Shown piece after piece: positions 1-7,471 of a stretch of 64,000 nucleotides of DNA. The notes under the pieces are model-generated. The model saw only the letters and a program-made list of their open reading frames with translations. It searched no databases and had not been told where the DNA came from. Every line of letters starts with the position of its first letter. The first letter of the stretch is position 1. Source of the stretch: Gracilibacillus lacisalsi DSM 19029 (lineage in GTDB: Bacteria > Bacillota > Bacilli > Bacillales > Amphibacillaceae); contig NZ_KB898668.1 in NCBI RefSeq assembly GCF_000377765.1, positions 186,001 to 250,000 on the forward strand. Reading direction: 5' to 3'. Made by a program: the position numbers and the translations under genes.

Positions 1-145
1 TATCATCCAACTTTTCCTGATCAACATATATCATCGCATATTTTAACTTTTTTGACACATGAACCATATGACCAAATTTTTTAATATGTTTTACATGCTT
101 CATTTGATGAAACCAAACGATTAATCCTTGTCTTTTTACTAGCAT
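1..145 (-). CDS. ylbG: YlbG-like DUF2129 protein (3' end outside window)
   Basis: The N-terminal 48 codons are present and begin MLVKRQGLIVWFHQMKHVKH; the remainder lies beyond the left edge. The KRQG-IVW start, the F-G-H-V-H-V-S-KKLKYA block and the following Y-V-D segment match the small YlbG (DUF2129, UPF0298) family of Bacillales. An RBS (GAGGTG) sits just upstream of the ATG. It lies 28 bases downstream of ylbF on the same strand, as in B. subtilis, which supports the name. Its biochemical function is not established. Confidence 0.85.
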   Translation of the reverse strand, partial: MLVKRQGLIVWFHQMKHVKHIKKFGHMVHVSKKLKYAMIYVDQEKLDD

Positions 146-173
146 AAGGCACCTCACTTTTTACTGCATTTCG

Positions 174-617
174 CTAAGAAGCTCTACAGCCACACCCACT
201 GCTTCCGGATCCACAGCCACATCCACCATCTGTAAGTGCTGCTCCATCCATCGGAACTTTTACTTTATCACTTACACTAAAAGCTACTAACTGACTAATC
301 TCATCTAGAAATTTCTGAAGATTGGTTTCAGCCATTTTATAAGCAGCAATGGATTCATGCATATCCATCTCACGTTTGGCTACACGTATTTCTTTCATTA
401 TTTTACTATAATCAGGATGATATCTGCCAAACCTTTCTACTTCATCGTACGATTGCTTTATTTGATTAAAGTTCGTGATTAGTTCCTGTGCTTTTTCATC
501 CTGTTCCATTACTTCTTTTGCTTTATAAAAATCCTGCATAACATCAGATTCTAATACCATCTGACCTAGTGCTTCTGATTTATCTAGAATATCAACAATT
601 TCCATTGTTGCTAACAT
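174..617 (-). CDS. ylbF: YlbF family regulator, Y-complex subunit
   Basis: This 147-aa helical protein belongs to the YlbF/YmcA family. In B. subtilis YlbF forms the Y-complex with YmcA and YaaT, which affects Spo0A activation, competence, biofilm formation and RNase Y-dependent mRNA maturation. Residues 5-115 are charged and helix-rich. The tail ends in four cysteines (about 133, 135, 142 and 144) in a Gly/Ser-rich CGCG...GCGC context, consistent with the Fe-S cluster binding described for this complex. The start is chosen from GGAGGTG eight bases upstream of ATG. ylbG follows after 28 bases. No YmcA or YaaT gene is in the window. Confidence 0.93.
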   Translation of the reverse strand: MLATMEIVDILDKSEALGQMVLESDVMQDFYKAKEVMEQDEKAQELITNFNQIKQSYDEVERFGRYHPDYSKIMKEIRVAKREMDMHESIAAYKMAETNLQKFLDEISQLVAFSVSDKVKVPMDGAALTDGGCGCGSGSSGCGCRAS

Positions 618-680
618 AACTCTTACACCTCCATATCTTTATCATACCAATTATAAGAAAGAAATTAAAGAGGCAGCACT

Positions 681-914
681 CTAATCATTCCAAGAGCCTG
701 CCATTTGCATGAGTAATCGTACCATCTGTATATTTTGTTGTGCTTTTGCCATACGTTGAGGTAACGTTTTTCCATAAAATTGTTTTGCCTCTGTTTCCAA
801 TTCGCCAATCCTACTTGGATTTCTTGTTAAATACCGATACCACTCAGGATTCAGCCGAATGAAACGCCACAAGTCTTCTCGCTGCTGGATAAAACGGTAG
901 GTTTCCGGCTCCAT
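681..914 (-). CDS. ylbE: YlbE-like small protein
   Basis: This 77-aa soluble protein begins MEPETYRFIQQREDLWRFIR and matches the YlbE-like family of Bacillaceae in length and in its aromatic-rich N-terminal half (R-x-N-P-E-W-Y-R-Y-L). No catalytic motif or membrane segment is visible. It lies between ylbD (10 bases away) and ylbF on the minus strand, the order seen in B. subtilis, so cotranscription is likely. Function unknown. Confidence 0.85.
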   Translation of the reverse strand: MEPETYRFIQQREDLWRFIRLNPEWYRYLTRNPSRIGELETEAKQFYGKTLPQRMAKAQQNIQMVRLLMQMAGSWND

Positions 915-924
915 CTATATCCTC

Positions 925-1314
925 CTAATCCTTTGGTTTATAAAAGAAATTGTCTGATTGAAATTGGCCCATTTGATTATTTCGGAATTGTTTAAATTGA
1001 TCTATCAATGTCACAATATTATCTATAGCGCCATTTAGATCATTAATATGATTTTCTACTTGATTCACATCTAATTTTTCGATATGTTTCCAAAATTTTT
1101 GATAAAGTTGATTGGTGGAGGTATCTTCTGATTCGTTATTGTCTTGAGTTGCCTTATATTTTTCCCAAGCAGGGTCTTCCTCACCTAATAAAACATATTG
1201 CTCATAAGCCTCTTGCAAGCTCATTTTTCCACTTTTAATTTCCTTTATTAAAAGTGGATGCTCATGAATGAATGCTTTAAATTGTTGTACAGAAGGATTG
1301 GATGCGTTTTTCAT
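925..1314 (-). CDS. ylbD: YlbD family spore-coat-type protein
   Basis: This 129-aa protein opens with N-P-S-V-Q-Q-F-K-A-F-I-H-E-H-P, the typical YlbD start. A charged middle is followed by an Asn/Gln-rich C-terminal third (LDQFKQFRNNQMGQFQ-like). The family is annotated as putative coat proteins in Bacillus; I infer a spore-related role from family and organism only. A strong hydrophobic segment is absent. It is adjacent to ylbE with a 10-base gap. Confidence 0.82.
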   Translation of the reverse strand: MKNASNPSVQQFKAFIHEHPLLIKEIKSGKMSLQEAYEQYVLLGEEDPAWEKYKATQDNNESEDTSTNQLYQKFWKHIEKLDVNQVENHINDLNGAIDNIVTLIDQFKQFRNNQMGQFQSDNFFYKPKD

Positions 1315-1383
1315 AGCTGTACTCCTCTCTTACAACTTCTCTACCACAATATATGCAAATGGCCTATTTTTGTGCTTTTGGCA

Positions 1384-2421
1384 TTATTTTTGAATGAAAT
1401 TTTGGGTGTAAAATGATTGGTAAACCCCAACACCCAAATGTGTATATTCTTCTTTTAATAAAGCTTCCCGATGGCCCTCACTGTTAAGCCAACCGTGAAT
1501 GACAGCTGGAGCATCAACATAATGAGCAGCTATATTCTCTCCTGCAGATAAATAATGAGCATTAGCGGCTAACAAGCGTTCCTTCAACCCATCACCATTC
1601 AAGCTATAATGGGAAAAATAATTCTCTTCAAACATATCTTGACTATGAGCTTTTGCAGCATCTGCTGCCTGGTCATCCCATGATAATATTTCCAATTCAT
1701 GTTCAGCACGAATTTCGTTTGTTAAGTCAAAAATTTGTTGTTCTAATCCTTCCTCAATGGCTTTCCATTGATCTTCATCCGGTTCGCTAGCTTCTGTTAT
1801 TTCCCCCCAATAGAACAACTCATAAGGTTTTAACAACTCAAACGCATCTTTATTCAGCAGCCGTATACCTGCTAATTTTTCCGTGAATTGATCGATATAT
1901 AACTGAGCAAATACCTCTTCAGATAGTCTTAATACAGGCCTTTGTTGTAAATCATCTTCAGTCAATTTAAATCGTATATGATCAAACTCAATTTCTTCTT
2001 GCAATTGATATATTTCTTCGATCTCCGTTATTGTCTGGCCTATTTCTAGCGGACTAAAATCTAATGTAGCCGCATTCGAATAAATACTCATAATCAATTC
2101 ATTTTGAACTGCTACCTGTATATAGAAATCTTCTTGTTTAAATACCCACCATTCAAAGTCATATAATGAAGGGTCTTTACGATCCGGTTCTCCGTAAACG
2201 GAAACAAAATTATCAATATTTTGATTTAAATATTTCCATACAGCATTTTGTTGAACGATAAGTGTATGATCGTCAGCCAAATGAACTTTATCACTTTTGG
2301 TAAGTGTAGGTTTTTTATGATAATGCACTAGTTGAGGTGCATCAGGTTGGCGAAAGTAAAAAAGACTAAATAAAACTATTAAAAATACTATTAGGATAAA
2401 TGATACCACTTTTATTTTCAT
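1384..2421 (-). CDS. ylbC: YlbC-like CAP/SCP-domain secreted or anchored protein
   Basis: About 345 aa. The N-terminal stretch MKIKVVSFILIVFLIVLFSL is one hydrophobic segment, either signal peptide or anchor. A CAP-associated N-terminal domain (about 60-190, with YGEPDR and an EWWV-type strand) precedes a C-terminal SCP/CAP domain (about 225-345). The CAP domain shows its usual motifs: LTNEIRAEHEL, the H-S-Q-D-M...FSH strand, GENIA and GHREALL. The frame stays open 38 codons upstream, but the start at 2421 is preferred because AGGTGGGA lies five bases before that ATG. The neighbouring ylbA and ylbB of B. subtilis are not seen here. Confidence 0.85.
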   Translation of the reverse strand: MKIKVVSFILIVFLIVLFSLFYFRQPDAPQLVHYHKKPTLTKSDKVHLADDHTLIVQQNAVWKYLNQNIDNFVSVYGEPDRKDPSLYDFEWWVFKQEDFYIQVAVQNELIMSIYSNAATLDFSPLEIGQTITEIEEIYQLQEEIEFDHIRFKLTEDDLQQRPVLRLSEEVFAQLYIDQFTEKLAGIRLLNKDAFELLKPYELFYWGEITEASEPDEDQWKAIEEGLEQQIFDLTNEIRAEHELEILSWDDQAADAAKAHSQDMFEENYFSHYSLNGDGLKERLLAANAHYLSAGENIAAHYVDAPAVIHGWLNSEGHREALLKEEYTHLGVGVYQSFYTQNFIQK

Positions 2422-2576
2422 GTAATCCCACCTATTATTTACTTGTGTTAACTCCATTATATGCAACTCTATATTAATCATGAAAGTTTTTAATAGGGAA
2501 TAAACTTTTTTAAATTGCATCTTTTGGCATTTCATACTATTATAGGTTTAGTGATAAATTTAGATGAGGTGAAAGT

Positions 2577-2942
2577 ATGAAAATTACAAACACAGGAATA
2601 GAAGACGTATTAATTGATTTACAACCATTAGATCATGCAATGGCAAAAGCTAATTTTATACGAGCAGATCAATGGGATTATGAACGTGTGACATATGATT
2701 ATAAGATTGGATCCCCTGAAAAAAACATTACATATTACATAAGAGTACAAGGCTATGCAGTGGAGGGTGATGTGGATAGAGGTGATGCTGTAATCAAATT
2801 ACTTACACCTTTATTAGGGAAACATTATTATCCTCACGGTATTGAATATGGAGAAGAAGAGGAGTTTCCTGCTTCTACTGTTGAGAGAGCTTCAAAGTTA
2901 TTACAAAATGCAAAAGAAAATATGGAACCGTTTGTTAAATAG
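2577..2942 (+). CDS. YugN-like family protein
   Basis: A 121-aa acidic soluble protein matching the YugN-like family: it starts MKITNTGIEDVLIDLQPLDH, has the D-Y-E-R-V-T-Y-D-Y-K-I central strand, and ends in a helix. No signal peptide or membrane segment. RBS GAGGTGAAAG precedes the ATG. It is divergent from ylbC and ends in its own terminator, so it is probably monocistronic. Molecular function is not known. Confidence 0.8.
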   Translation: MKITNTGIEDVLIDLQPLDHAMAKANFIRADQWDYERVTYDYKIGSPEKNITYYIRVQGYAVEGDVDRGDAVIKLLTPLLGKHYYPHGIEYGEEEEFPASTVERASKLLQNAKENMEPFVK

Positions 2943-2960
2943 TGGTCCACATTCCTAATA

Positions 2961-2991
2961 AAAACGGCTGTATCCGGAATACAGCCGTTTT
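2961..2991 (+). terminator. Intrinsic terminator after the yugN-like gene
   Basis: Perfect 13-bp inverted repeat AAAACGGCTGTAT / ATACAGCCGTTTT with a 5-base loop, followed by T residues, 18 bases after the stop codon. Confidence 0.9.
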
Positions 2992-3046
2992 TCATAAGGA
3001 CTCTAAGTGTTCACTATGATTGTGAAAGGAGTTTCAAGATTACTTA

Positions 3047-4102
3047 ATGAAAAATCTCAATAAAAAACATATCAAATTATTTTTTGTAATCCTATTCTTA
3101 CTTTTATTAGCTATATTTATTTTGCCAGTCTCGATTCCCCTTCTATTAGCATTTGTTACAGCATTGATCCTGAACCCGGTTGTACGATGGTTTATTAGAA
3201 AACTAAAAATAAACCGTAAGCTTTCCGTTACCATTGTATTTCTCCTGTTTCTCATAATCGTCAGTATCATCGGAACATATGCAGTGACTAAAATAGTTGG
3301 GCAAGTTATAAATTTTGCTGAAAATGTACCATCCTACATTATTCAAGTAAAAGATCAATTACTTCAGTGGGAAACAGAATTTGATCATTTTACTGAAGAT
3401 TTACCAAAGGAACTCGTTGATGAAGTAAATAAACAAATACAATCCACTACAACTGCCTTGAGTAACAATGTTAGTGAAATGCTTCGGATTGAGGAAATTG
3501 CCAAAGTTGCTAGTAAAGTACCGGATTTTCTTGTTAGCTTAATTGTATACTTAATTGCTCTATTTATGTTTATGCTAGAAATACCTCGCTTAAAAGCAAA
3601 AGCATATAGCCATTTAAAAGAAAGCACAGCAGATAAAGTAAAATTTATGAACGACCGTTTGTCTTACGTAATTTTTGGCTTTTTTAAAGCACAGTTTTTA
3701 GTAAGTATCATCATTTTTATTGTGACACTTATTGGTCTATACATTATAGTACCAGAATATGCGTTAATTATGTCCTTAATTATTTGGATTATTGATTTTA
3801 TACCTATTATTGGTTCGATTGCGATATTGGGTCCATGGGCTCTCTATATGCTAATTACAGGTGACTTATTTATCGGTGGACAATTAGCTATATTAGCTAT
3901 CATTCTCCTTGCCATTAGAAGAACCGTGGAACCAAAAGTGATGGGGAAACATATCGGCTTATCGCCACTCGCTACACTTATTGCTATGTATATTGGACTC
4001 AAATTATTAGGTATCCTAGGTTTTATTGTAGGTCCGTTGGTTGTCATAGCCTTCAATTCGGCAAAAGAAGCTGGTATTTTTAAAATGAATTTCAAAATCT
4101 AA
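3047..4102 (+). CDS. AI-2E family (YtvI-like) integral membrane protein
   Basis: 351 aa with about eight membrane segments. Two hydrophobic N-terminal helices (15-60), one near 65-90, and a soluble amphipathic stretch (about 90-160) are followed by further helices. The family signature is clear in the C-terminal half: I-D-F-I-P-I-I-G-S near 250, then V-E-P-K-V-M-G-K-H-I-G-L-S-P-L near 300. Family members are permeases or transporters; closest in style is the sporulation membrane protein YtvI, but the substrate cannot be told from sequence. An RBS (AAAGGAG) lies upstream. No terminator is evident before the repeats at 4.25 kb. Confidence 0.85.
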   Translation: MKNLNKKHIKLFFVILFLLLLAIFILPVSIPLLLAFVTALILNPVVRWFIRKLKINRKLSVTIVFLLFLIIVSIIGTYAVTKIVGQVINFAENVPSYIIQVKDQLLQWETEFDHFTEDLPKELVDEVNKQIQSTTTALSNNVSEMLRIEEIAKVASKVPDFLVSLIVYLIALFMFMLEIPRLKAKAYSHLKESTADKVKFMNDRLSYVIFGFFKAQFLVSIIIFIVTLIGLYIIVPEYALIMSLIIWIIDFIPIIGSIAILGPWALYMLITGDLFIGGQLAILAIILLAIRRTVEPKVMGKHIGLSPLATLIAMYIGLKLLGILGFIVGPLVVIAFNSAKEAGIFKMNFKI

Positions 4103-4253
4103 CAAAAACATTTGTATGTTTTATCTACACAAATTCAAGGAATTTAGTGTGGAATAATAATCCAGGTTTCTAGCTCTGGCATATGTTGCAAAGCAGTACT
4201 TAGCCAAGGCCGCTCTGAAATCTCTGAAAAAGTGTAATACTCTGATAAGAAAA

Positions 4254-4536
4254 ACCGAGAAAGCCCACTCGGTCCTGTCCAAAGTAGTTATTTTGATATG
4301 AATAATAGGCGTAACAACCGCTGCGGCTTGCCCACTTCGCTTTCCGTGGGACGTGTCTTCAGCTAACTTTTGTAAAGAAGATCGCTTTACAAAAGTGGAT
4401 CTTCAGATCACGCTGATCCCACAGGAGTCGAAGTGGACAGCCGCAGCGATGGTTTCCTTTACAAGCTATTTCAAAATGGCTACTCTGCTTACAAATGCGT
4501 TGATACCGCGGACTATATACTTTCTTTACTTATAAG
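4254..4536. repeat. Palindromic element copy R1 (MITE-like, no ORF)
   Basis: An approximately 280-bp nested palindrome with no credible gene. Ordered features: a hairpin ACCGAG / CTCGGT with loop AAAGCCCA (4254-4273); arms AGTAGTTATTTTGA (4283-4296) and TCAAAATGGCTACT (4471-4484); arms CGCTGCGGCT (4319-4328) and AGCCGCAGCG (4439-4448); and a tip hairpin of 12 perfect pairs (4366-4377 with 4385-4396) around a 7-base loop. The tip is framed by CAGCTA and GGATCTTC, which recur in other copies. The 3' end (TATACTTTCTTTACTTATAAG) is also shared with other copies. Confidence 0.85.
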
Positions 4537-4540
4537 AAAA

Positions 4541-4760
4541 ACTGAGAAAGCCCACCTGGTCCTTTTAATTGACCAAAATAATATATCGATGGTATAAAGT
4601 AGTTATTTTGAGATGGATATTGGGCGTAACAACCGCTCCGGCAGCCCCTTCCCTTTCCGTAGAGTTTGGCCTTCAGCTAACTTTTTCGAGTCAAAACCGC
4701 TCGAAAAAGTGGATCTTCAGGTCAAACAGTTTCCACAGGAGTGAAAGTCGGCTGCCTTCG
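4541..4760. repeat. Palindromic element copy R2
   Basis: A second copy, head-to-tail with R1 and in the same orientation. It keeps the AAAGCCCA hairpin (4541-4560, arms partly decayed), the AGTAGTTATTTTGA block (4598-4611), GGCGTAACAACCGCTCCGGC, the CAGCTA / GGATCTTC frame, and a tip hairpin of 11 perfect pairs (4680-4690 with 4700-4710). The tip stem sequence differs from R1 yet remains fully complementary. Outer arms GGCAGCC (4640-4646) and GGCTGCC (4750-4756) also pair. The 3' terminal segment is not recognisable. Confidence 0.8.
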
Positions 4761-4886
4761 CTTTATACATGTGCTTCAACATTTGTTAGATCAGACAACT
4801 TTAGTTGTTATCCCTGCGAAAGTGCAAGGTGTGCCATAGAAATTTCTAATAAGTTTTATAAAACCCAATATCTTTTCTATACAAGT

Positions 4887-4919
4887 AAAAAAGCTGAGCA
4901 TTAATGCTCAGCTTTTTTT
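4887..4919. terminator. Bidirectional terminator at the end of ctaM
   Basis: AAAAAAGCTGAGCAT / ATGCTCAGCTTTTTT with a TA loop and poly-T on both strands. It overlaps the ctaM stop codon at 4918-4920 and ends the ctaG-ctaM transcript. Confidence 0.9.
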
Positions 4920-5373
4920 AAGTACCTAAAATTGCCTTTAATAAACTAGTTGTTTCTCCGCCGTCATAGAGGACATACAATAATAAGTATACCATTACCC
5001 CTGTAATAGCACTACAAAACCAAATAACACTTGTCACAGGGCCAATTTTTTGGTGCTTTTTAATATTTCGCTTAAATGCTAATGTTAAAGTTATAACACC
5101 AAAAACAGCTCCAGAAGTTGCTAATATAATATGAAAAATCAAAAATATGGTGTAGTAAACTTCTAATTCCTCCGGTCCTCCAAAGCTTGTATTTCCCACG
5201 AAAATTGTTCTGGACATATAAATGATAAAGAATGCAAGTGCACTCAGTGCTCCTGCTATCATTACTTTCTTATGAGCTTTATATTGCTTTTTTATTACTA
5301 AGCGCCAACCAATAGCAACTAATATCGCACTTAATATAATAAAAAATGTACTTAGAGTCGGTAATAATTCCAT
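4918..5373 (-). CDS. ctaM: CtaM (DUF420) cytochrome oxidase assembly protein
   Basis: About 151 aa with four to five membrane helices. It belongs to the DUF420 family (YozB in B. subtilis; CtaM in Staphylococcus aureus, needed for an active heme-copper oxidase). Visible marks are H-K-K-V-M-I-A-G near residue 35 and a histidine within the F-H-I-I-L-A helix near 85. The ATG at 5373 is chosen because GGAAGG lies nine bases upstream; an alternative TTG six codons earlier abuts the ctaG stop. It probably shares a transcript with ctaG. Confidence 0.85.
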   Translation of the reverse strand: MELLPTLSTFFIILSAILVAIGWRLVIKKQYKAHKKVMIAGALSALAFFIIYMSRTIFVGNTSFGGPEELEVYYTIFLIFHIILATSGAVFGVITLTLAFKRNIKKHQKIGPVTSVIWFCSAITGVMVYLLLYVLYDGGETTSLLKAILGT

Positions 5374-5391
5374 CAGATCCAATCCTTCCAA

Positions 5392-6282
5392 TTAAATTTG
5401 TTCTGTATGTTGGCTAGACGGTAACGGATCGATTTTATCTGCGCCACTTCTAAACCATGGGAAGAAAATACGAGCTAAGATTGAACCATAAATAATTTCT
5501 TGTGTAATTTTCATGACAATCCCACCAAGTTGTTGATCTTCCAATATCCCTAATGGTGAGAACATTTCTGGTCCACTTAACGACAGACTACTTAATACGT
5601 CCTCAGGCACACATAATGCCAATGCTTGGATCCATCCGCCTGTAGCACTATAAGTCGTATATATAGTAGTATTAGCAAAAATAATAAGTGCACAAGCAGG
5701 CGTAATTAAGATTCCATTTGCCGCAATATAGCCAAGTTTAAGTAAAGGTGACATCGTATCCATCTCTTTTATTGGGGTAAAGATTGGCCACCAAACAATA
5801 AATGCAGCGACTAAAATAGTTAATGTGATCAGAGTATGTGAAAGGTCATTTGCTTTAGCGTAATCGAAAACCACTGGAATATGATAGATAGAAAACAATC
5901 CATTAAACAACAGTAAAGCGATTAAAGGCTTTGTTAATAAGCGTAATATTGGACTAATTACAGACAGACGGAATATATTTTGCCACACCCAAACCGGGAT
6001 CCCTTTAATCATCAGAATGGGGAACAATAAATAATATAATGCCATTTGTATCATATGGGCGGTAAACATAATATGAGATAATAAATCTATCGGAGATCCT
6101 TTAATTATATAGAGTAAGAATAAACCACTATAGAAATAAGAAATTTGTTTAATATCTGCTTTTTTATCATCGTTTCGTTTTATAAAAAATAAATAATATA
6201 GAACAGCTAAACTTACGATAAATAGAACATAATATGGACTCCATAATGCACGAAAACCAAATATTTGCAACTCTTGCCACAT
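5392..6282 (-). CDS. ctaG: CtaG cytochrome c oxidase assembly factor
   Basis: About 296 aa with seven membrane helices, matching the caa3_CtaG family needed in B. subtilis for caa3 oxidase (Cu-A or Cu-B site) assembly. Signature features are F-R-A-L-W-S-P-Y near the N terminus, H-I-M-F-T-A-H-M-I-Q-M (His-rich helix) near 75, and D-Q-Q-L-G-G-I-V-M-K near 250. The start is the ATG at 6282, five bases after GGAGTGAT; an in-frame GTG three codons upstream overlaps the RBS. ctaM follows directly. The gene is separated from ctaF by a terminator, so it has its own promoter somewhere in 6283-6480. Confidence 0.92.
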   Translation of the reverse strand: MWQELQIFGFRALWSPYYVLFIVSLAVLYYLFFIKRNDDKKADIKQISYFYSGLFLLYIIKGSPIDLLSHIMFTAHMIQMALYYLLFPILMIKGIPVWVWQNIFRLSVISPILRLLTKPLIALLLFNGLFSIYHIPVVFDYAKANDLSHTLITLTILVAAFIVWWPIFTPIKEMDTMSPLLKLGYIAANGILITPACALIIFANTTIYTTYSATGGWIQALALCVPEDVLSSLSLSGPEMFSPLGILEDQQLGGIVMKITQEIIYGSILARIFFPWFRSGADKIDPLPSSQHTEQI

Positions 6283-6414
6283 GTATATCACTCCATTTTA
6301 TATCATAACAACTATTTCTTATTATACCGGACTTGGCAGTTATTAAAAAGCAATATAAATATTATATTTTAACAATTTAATGAACACATTAGCATAACCA
6401 AATAATTCTTTCCG

Positions 6415-6480
6415 CGCTTCTGATTTGATTAAAACTTGGAAGTGGATGGTCTCCGCTATTTTATACTTTCTTTCTATATA
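6415..6480. repeat. Decayed 3' fragment of the palindromic element
   Basis: The segment GCTATTTTATACTTTCTTTC near 6455-6475 matches the conserved 3' end of the element copies at 4.5, 12.9 and 46.97 kb. Nothing else of the element is intact, so this is only a probable relic. Confidence 0.4.
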
Positions 6481-6520
6481 AAAAAGCTTGAGAAGTAAAT
6501 CAAACTTCTCAAGCTTTTTT
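6481..6520 (-). terminator. Terminator after ctaF
   Basis: Inverted repeat AAAAAGCTTGAGAAGT / ACTTCTCAAGCTTTTT with a 7-base loop, directly downstream of the ctaF stop. It reads out with poly-T on the minus strand and ends the ctaC-F transcript before ctaG. Confidence 0.9.
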
Positions 6521-6523
6521 GGA

Positions 6524-6847
6524 TTACCACCATACTAACACTACAAGTGCTAGGATCGTTAAAAATGCGGCGAATACTCCGCCATAGAACATTAAAGATG
6601 GTAGTTCATGCCCTTTATGACTCATATGCATAAAGTAATAAATTTGAAAGCCGACTTGGATAGCTGCTAATACCAATAATACAGGAATAACAAATAATTT
6701 GTCCAATTCAGCTTCTACCATTGCGAAAGCAACAATGGTAAAAATAATCATTAATGCAAACGTAATAACTTGTTGCTTCATCTCATCTTTTCTTTTTTGC
6801 TTTTCAAAATCAAATTGATCAGTAGCTCCAGATACTTTGTCAGCCAT
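6524..6847 (-). CDS. ctaF: caa3 cytochrome c oxidase subunit IV
   Basis: 107 aa, three membrane helices (about 27-47, 52-75 and 82-105) after a charged N-terminal tail; belongs to the COX4_pro family. The Y-Y-F-M-H-M-S-H-K motif between helices 2 and 3 is typical of the bacterial subunit IV. It is the last gene of the oxidase structural set, three bases after ctaE, and is followed by a terminator. Confidence 0.93.
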   Translation of the reverse strand: MADKVSGATDQFDFEKQKRKDEMKQQVITFALMIIFTIVAFAMVEAELDKLFVIPVLLVLAAIQVGFQIYYFMHMSHKGHELPSLMFYGGVFAAFLTILALVVLVWW

Positions 6848-6850
6848 TTG

Positions 6851-7471
6851 TTAAAGCACCCCCATGAGATAAACTACTGTGAAGATAAATACCCATACAA
6901 CATCAATAAAGTGCCAGTAAAGACTAGCAACATAAAACTTTGGTGCATTGTATAAATTTAACCCTCGTTTTGCATTTCGGATCATCAATGCGGTGATCCA
7001 TAACAGACCGAACACAACGTGACCTCCGTGGAAACCAACAAGTGTATAGAATGCTGAACCAAATGCTGAAGATCTCATTGTGAAGTGTTCACCATGAATA
7101 TAATGATAGAACTCATAAATTTCACAGCCAAGGAAACCAAGACCTAAAACAACAGTAATTCCCAACCAAATTTGCATCTTTTTAAAGTCATGGTTTTTCA
7201 TATGGTACATTGCATAAACACTCGTTAATGAACTAGTCAATAGTAACATTGTCATAATGAATACTAGCTCAAGTCCAAATAATTCTTCTGATGTACTGCC
7301 GCCATTTGTTGAATCTTTCAGAGCTAAGTAAGTACCAAATAAACTAGCAAAAAGTACAGTTTCTCCACCTAGGAAAAACCAAAAACCCATAAACTTGTTT
7401 TTACCTTCTAAGGTGGCTTTTTCAGGGTCATGAGGCATTTGTTCTGGATTTAGCACATCTTGTTCACTCAT
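6851..7471 (-). CDS. ctaE: caa3 cytochrome c oxidase subunit III
   Basis: 206 aa with five membrane helices, as expected for the short bacterial subunit III. Motifs: the F-W-F-F-L-G-G-E start of helix 1, the G-C-E-I-Y-E-F-Y-H near 115, the H-G-G-H-V-V-F-G helix near 148-155, and Y-W-H-F-I-D-V-V-W-V-F-I-F near 185. Its start codon shares a base with the ctaD stop (7471), so translation is likely coupled. It belongs to the ctaC-D-E-F set. Confidence 0.95.
   Translation of the reverse strand: MSEQDVLNPEQMPHDPEKATLEGKNKFMGFWFFLGGETVLFASLFGTYLALKDSTNGGSTSEELFGLELVFIMTMLLLTSSLTSVYAMYHMKNHDFKKMQIWLGITVVLGLGFLGCEIYEFYHYIHGEHFTMRSSAFGSAFYTLVGFHGGHVVFGLLWITALMIRNAKRGLNLYNAPKFYVASLYWHFIDVVWVFIFTVVYLMGVL

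Noticed and set aside
4353-4904. Two plus-strand ORFs (60 and 111 aa) within repeats R1-R2
   Set aside because: They translate the palindromic elements, have no RBS and show low-complexity, non-protein-like composition.
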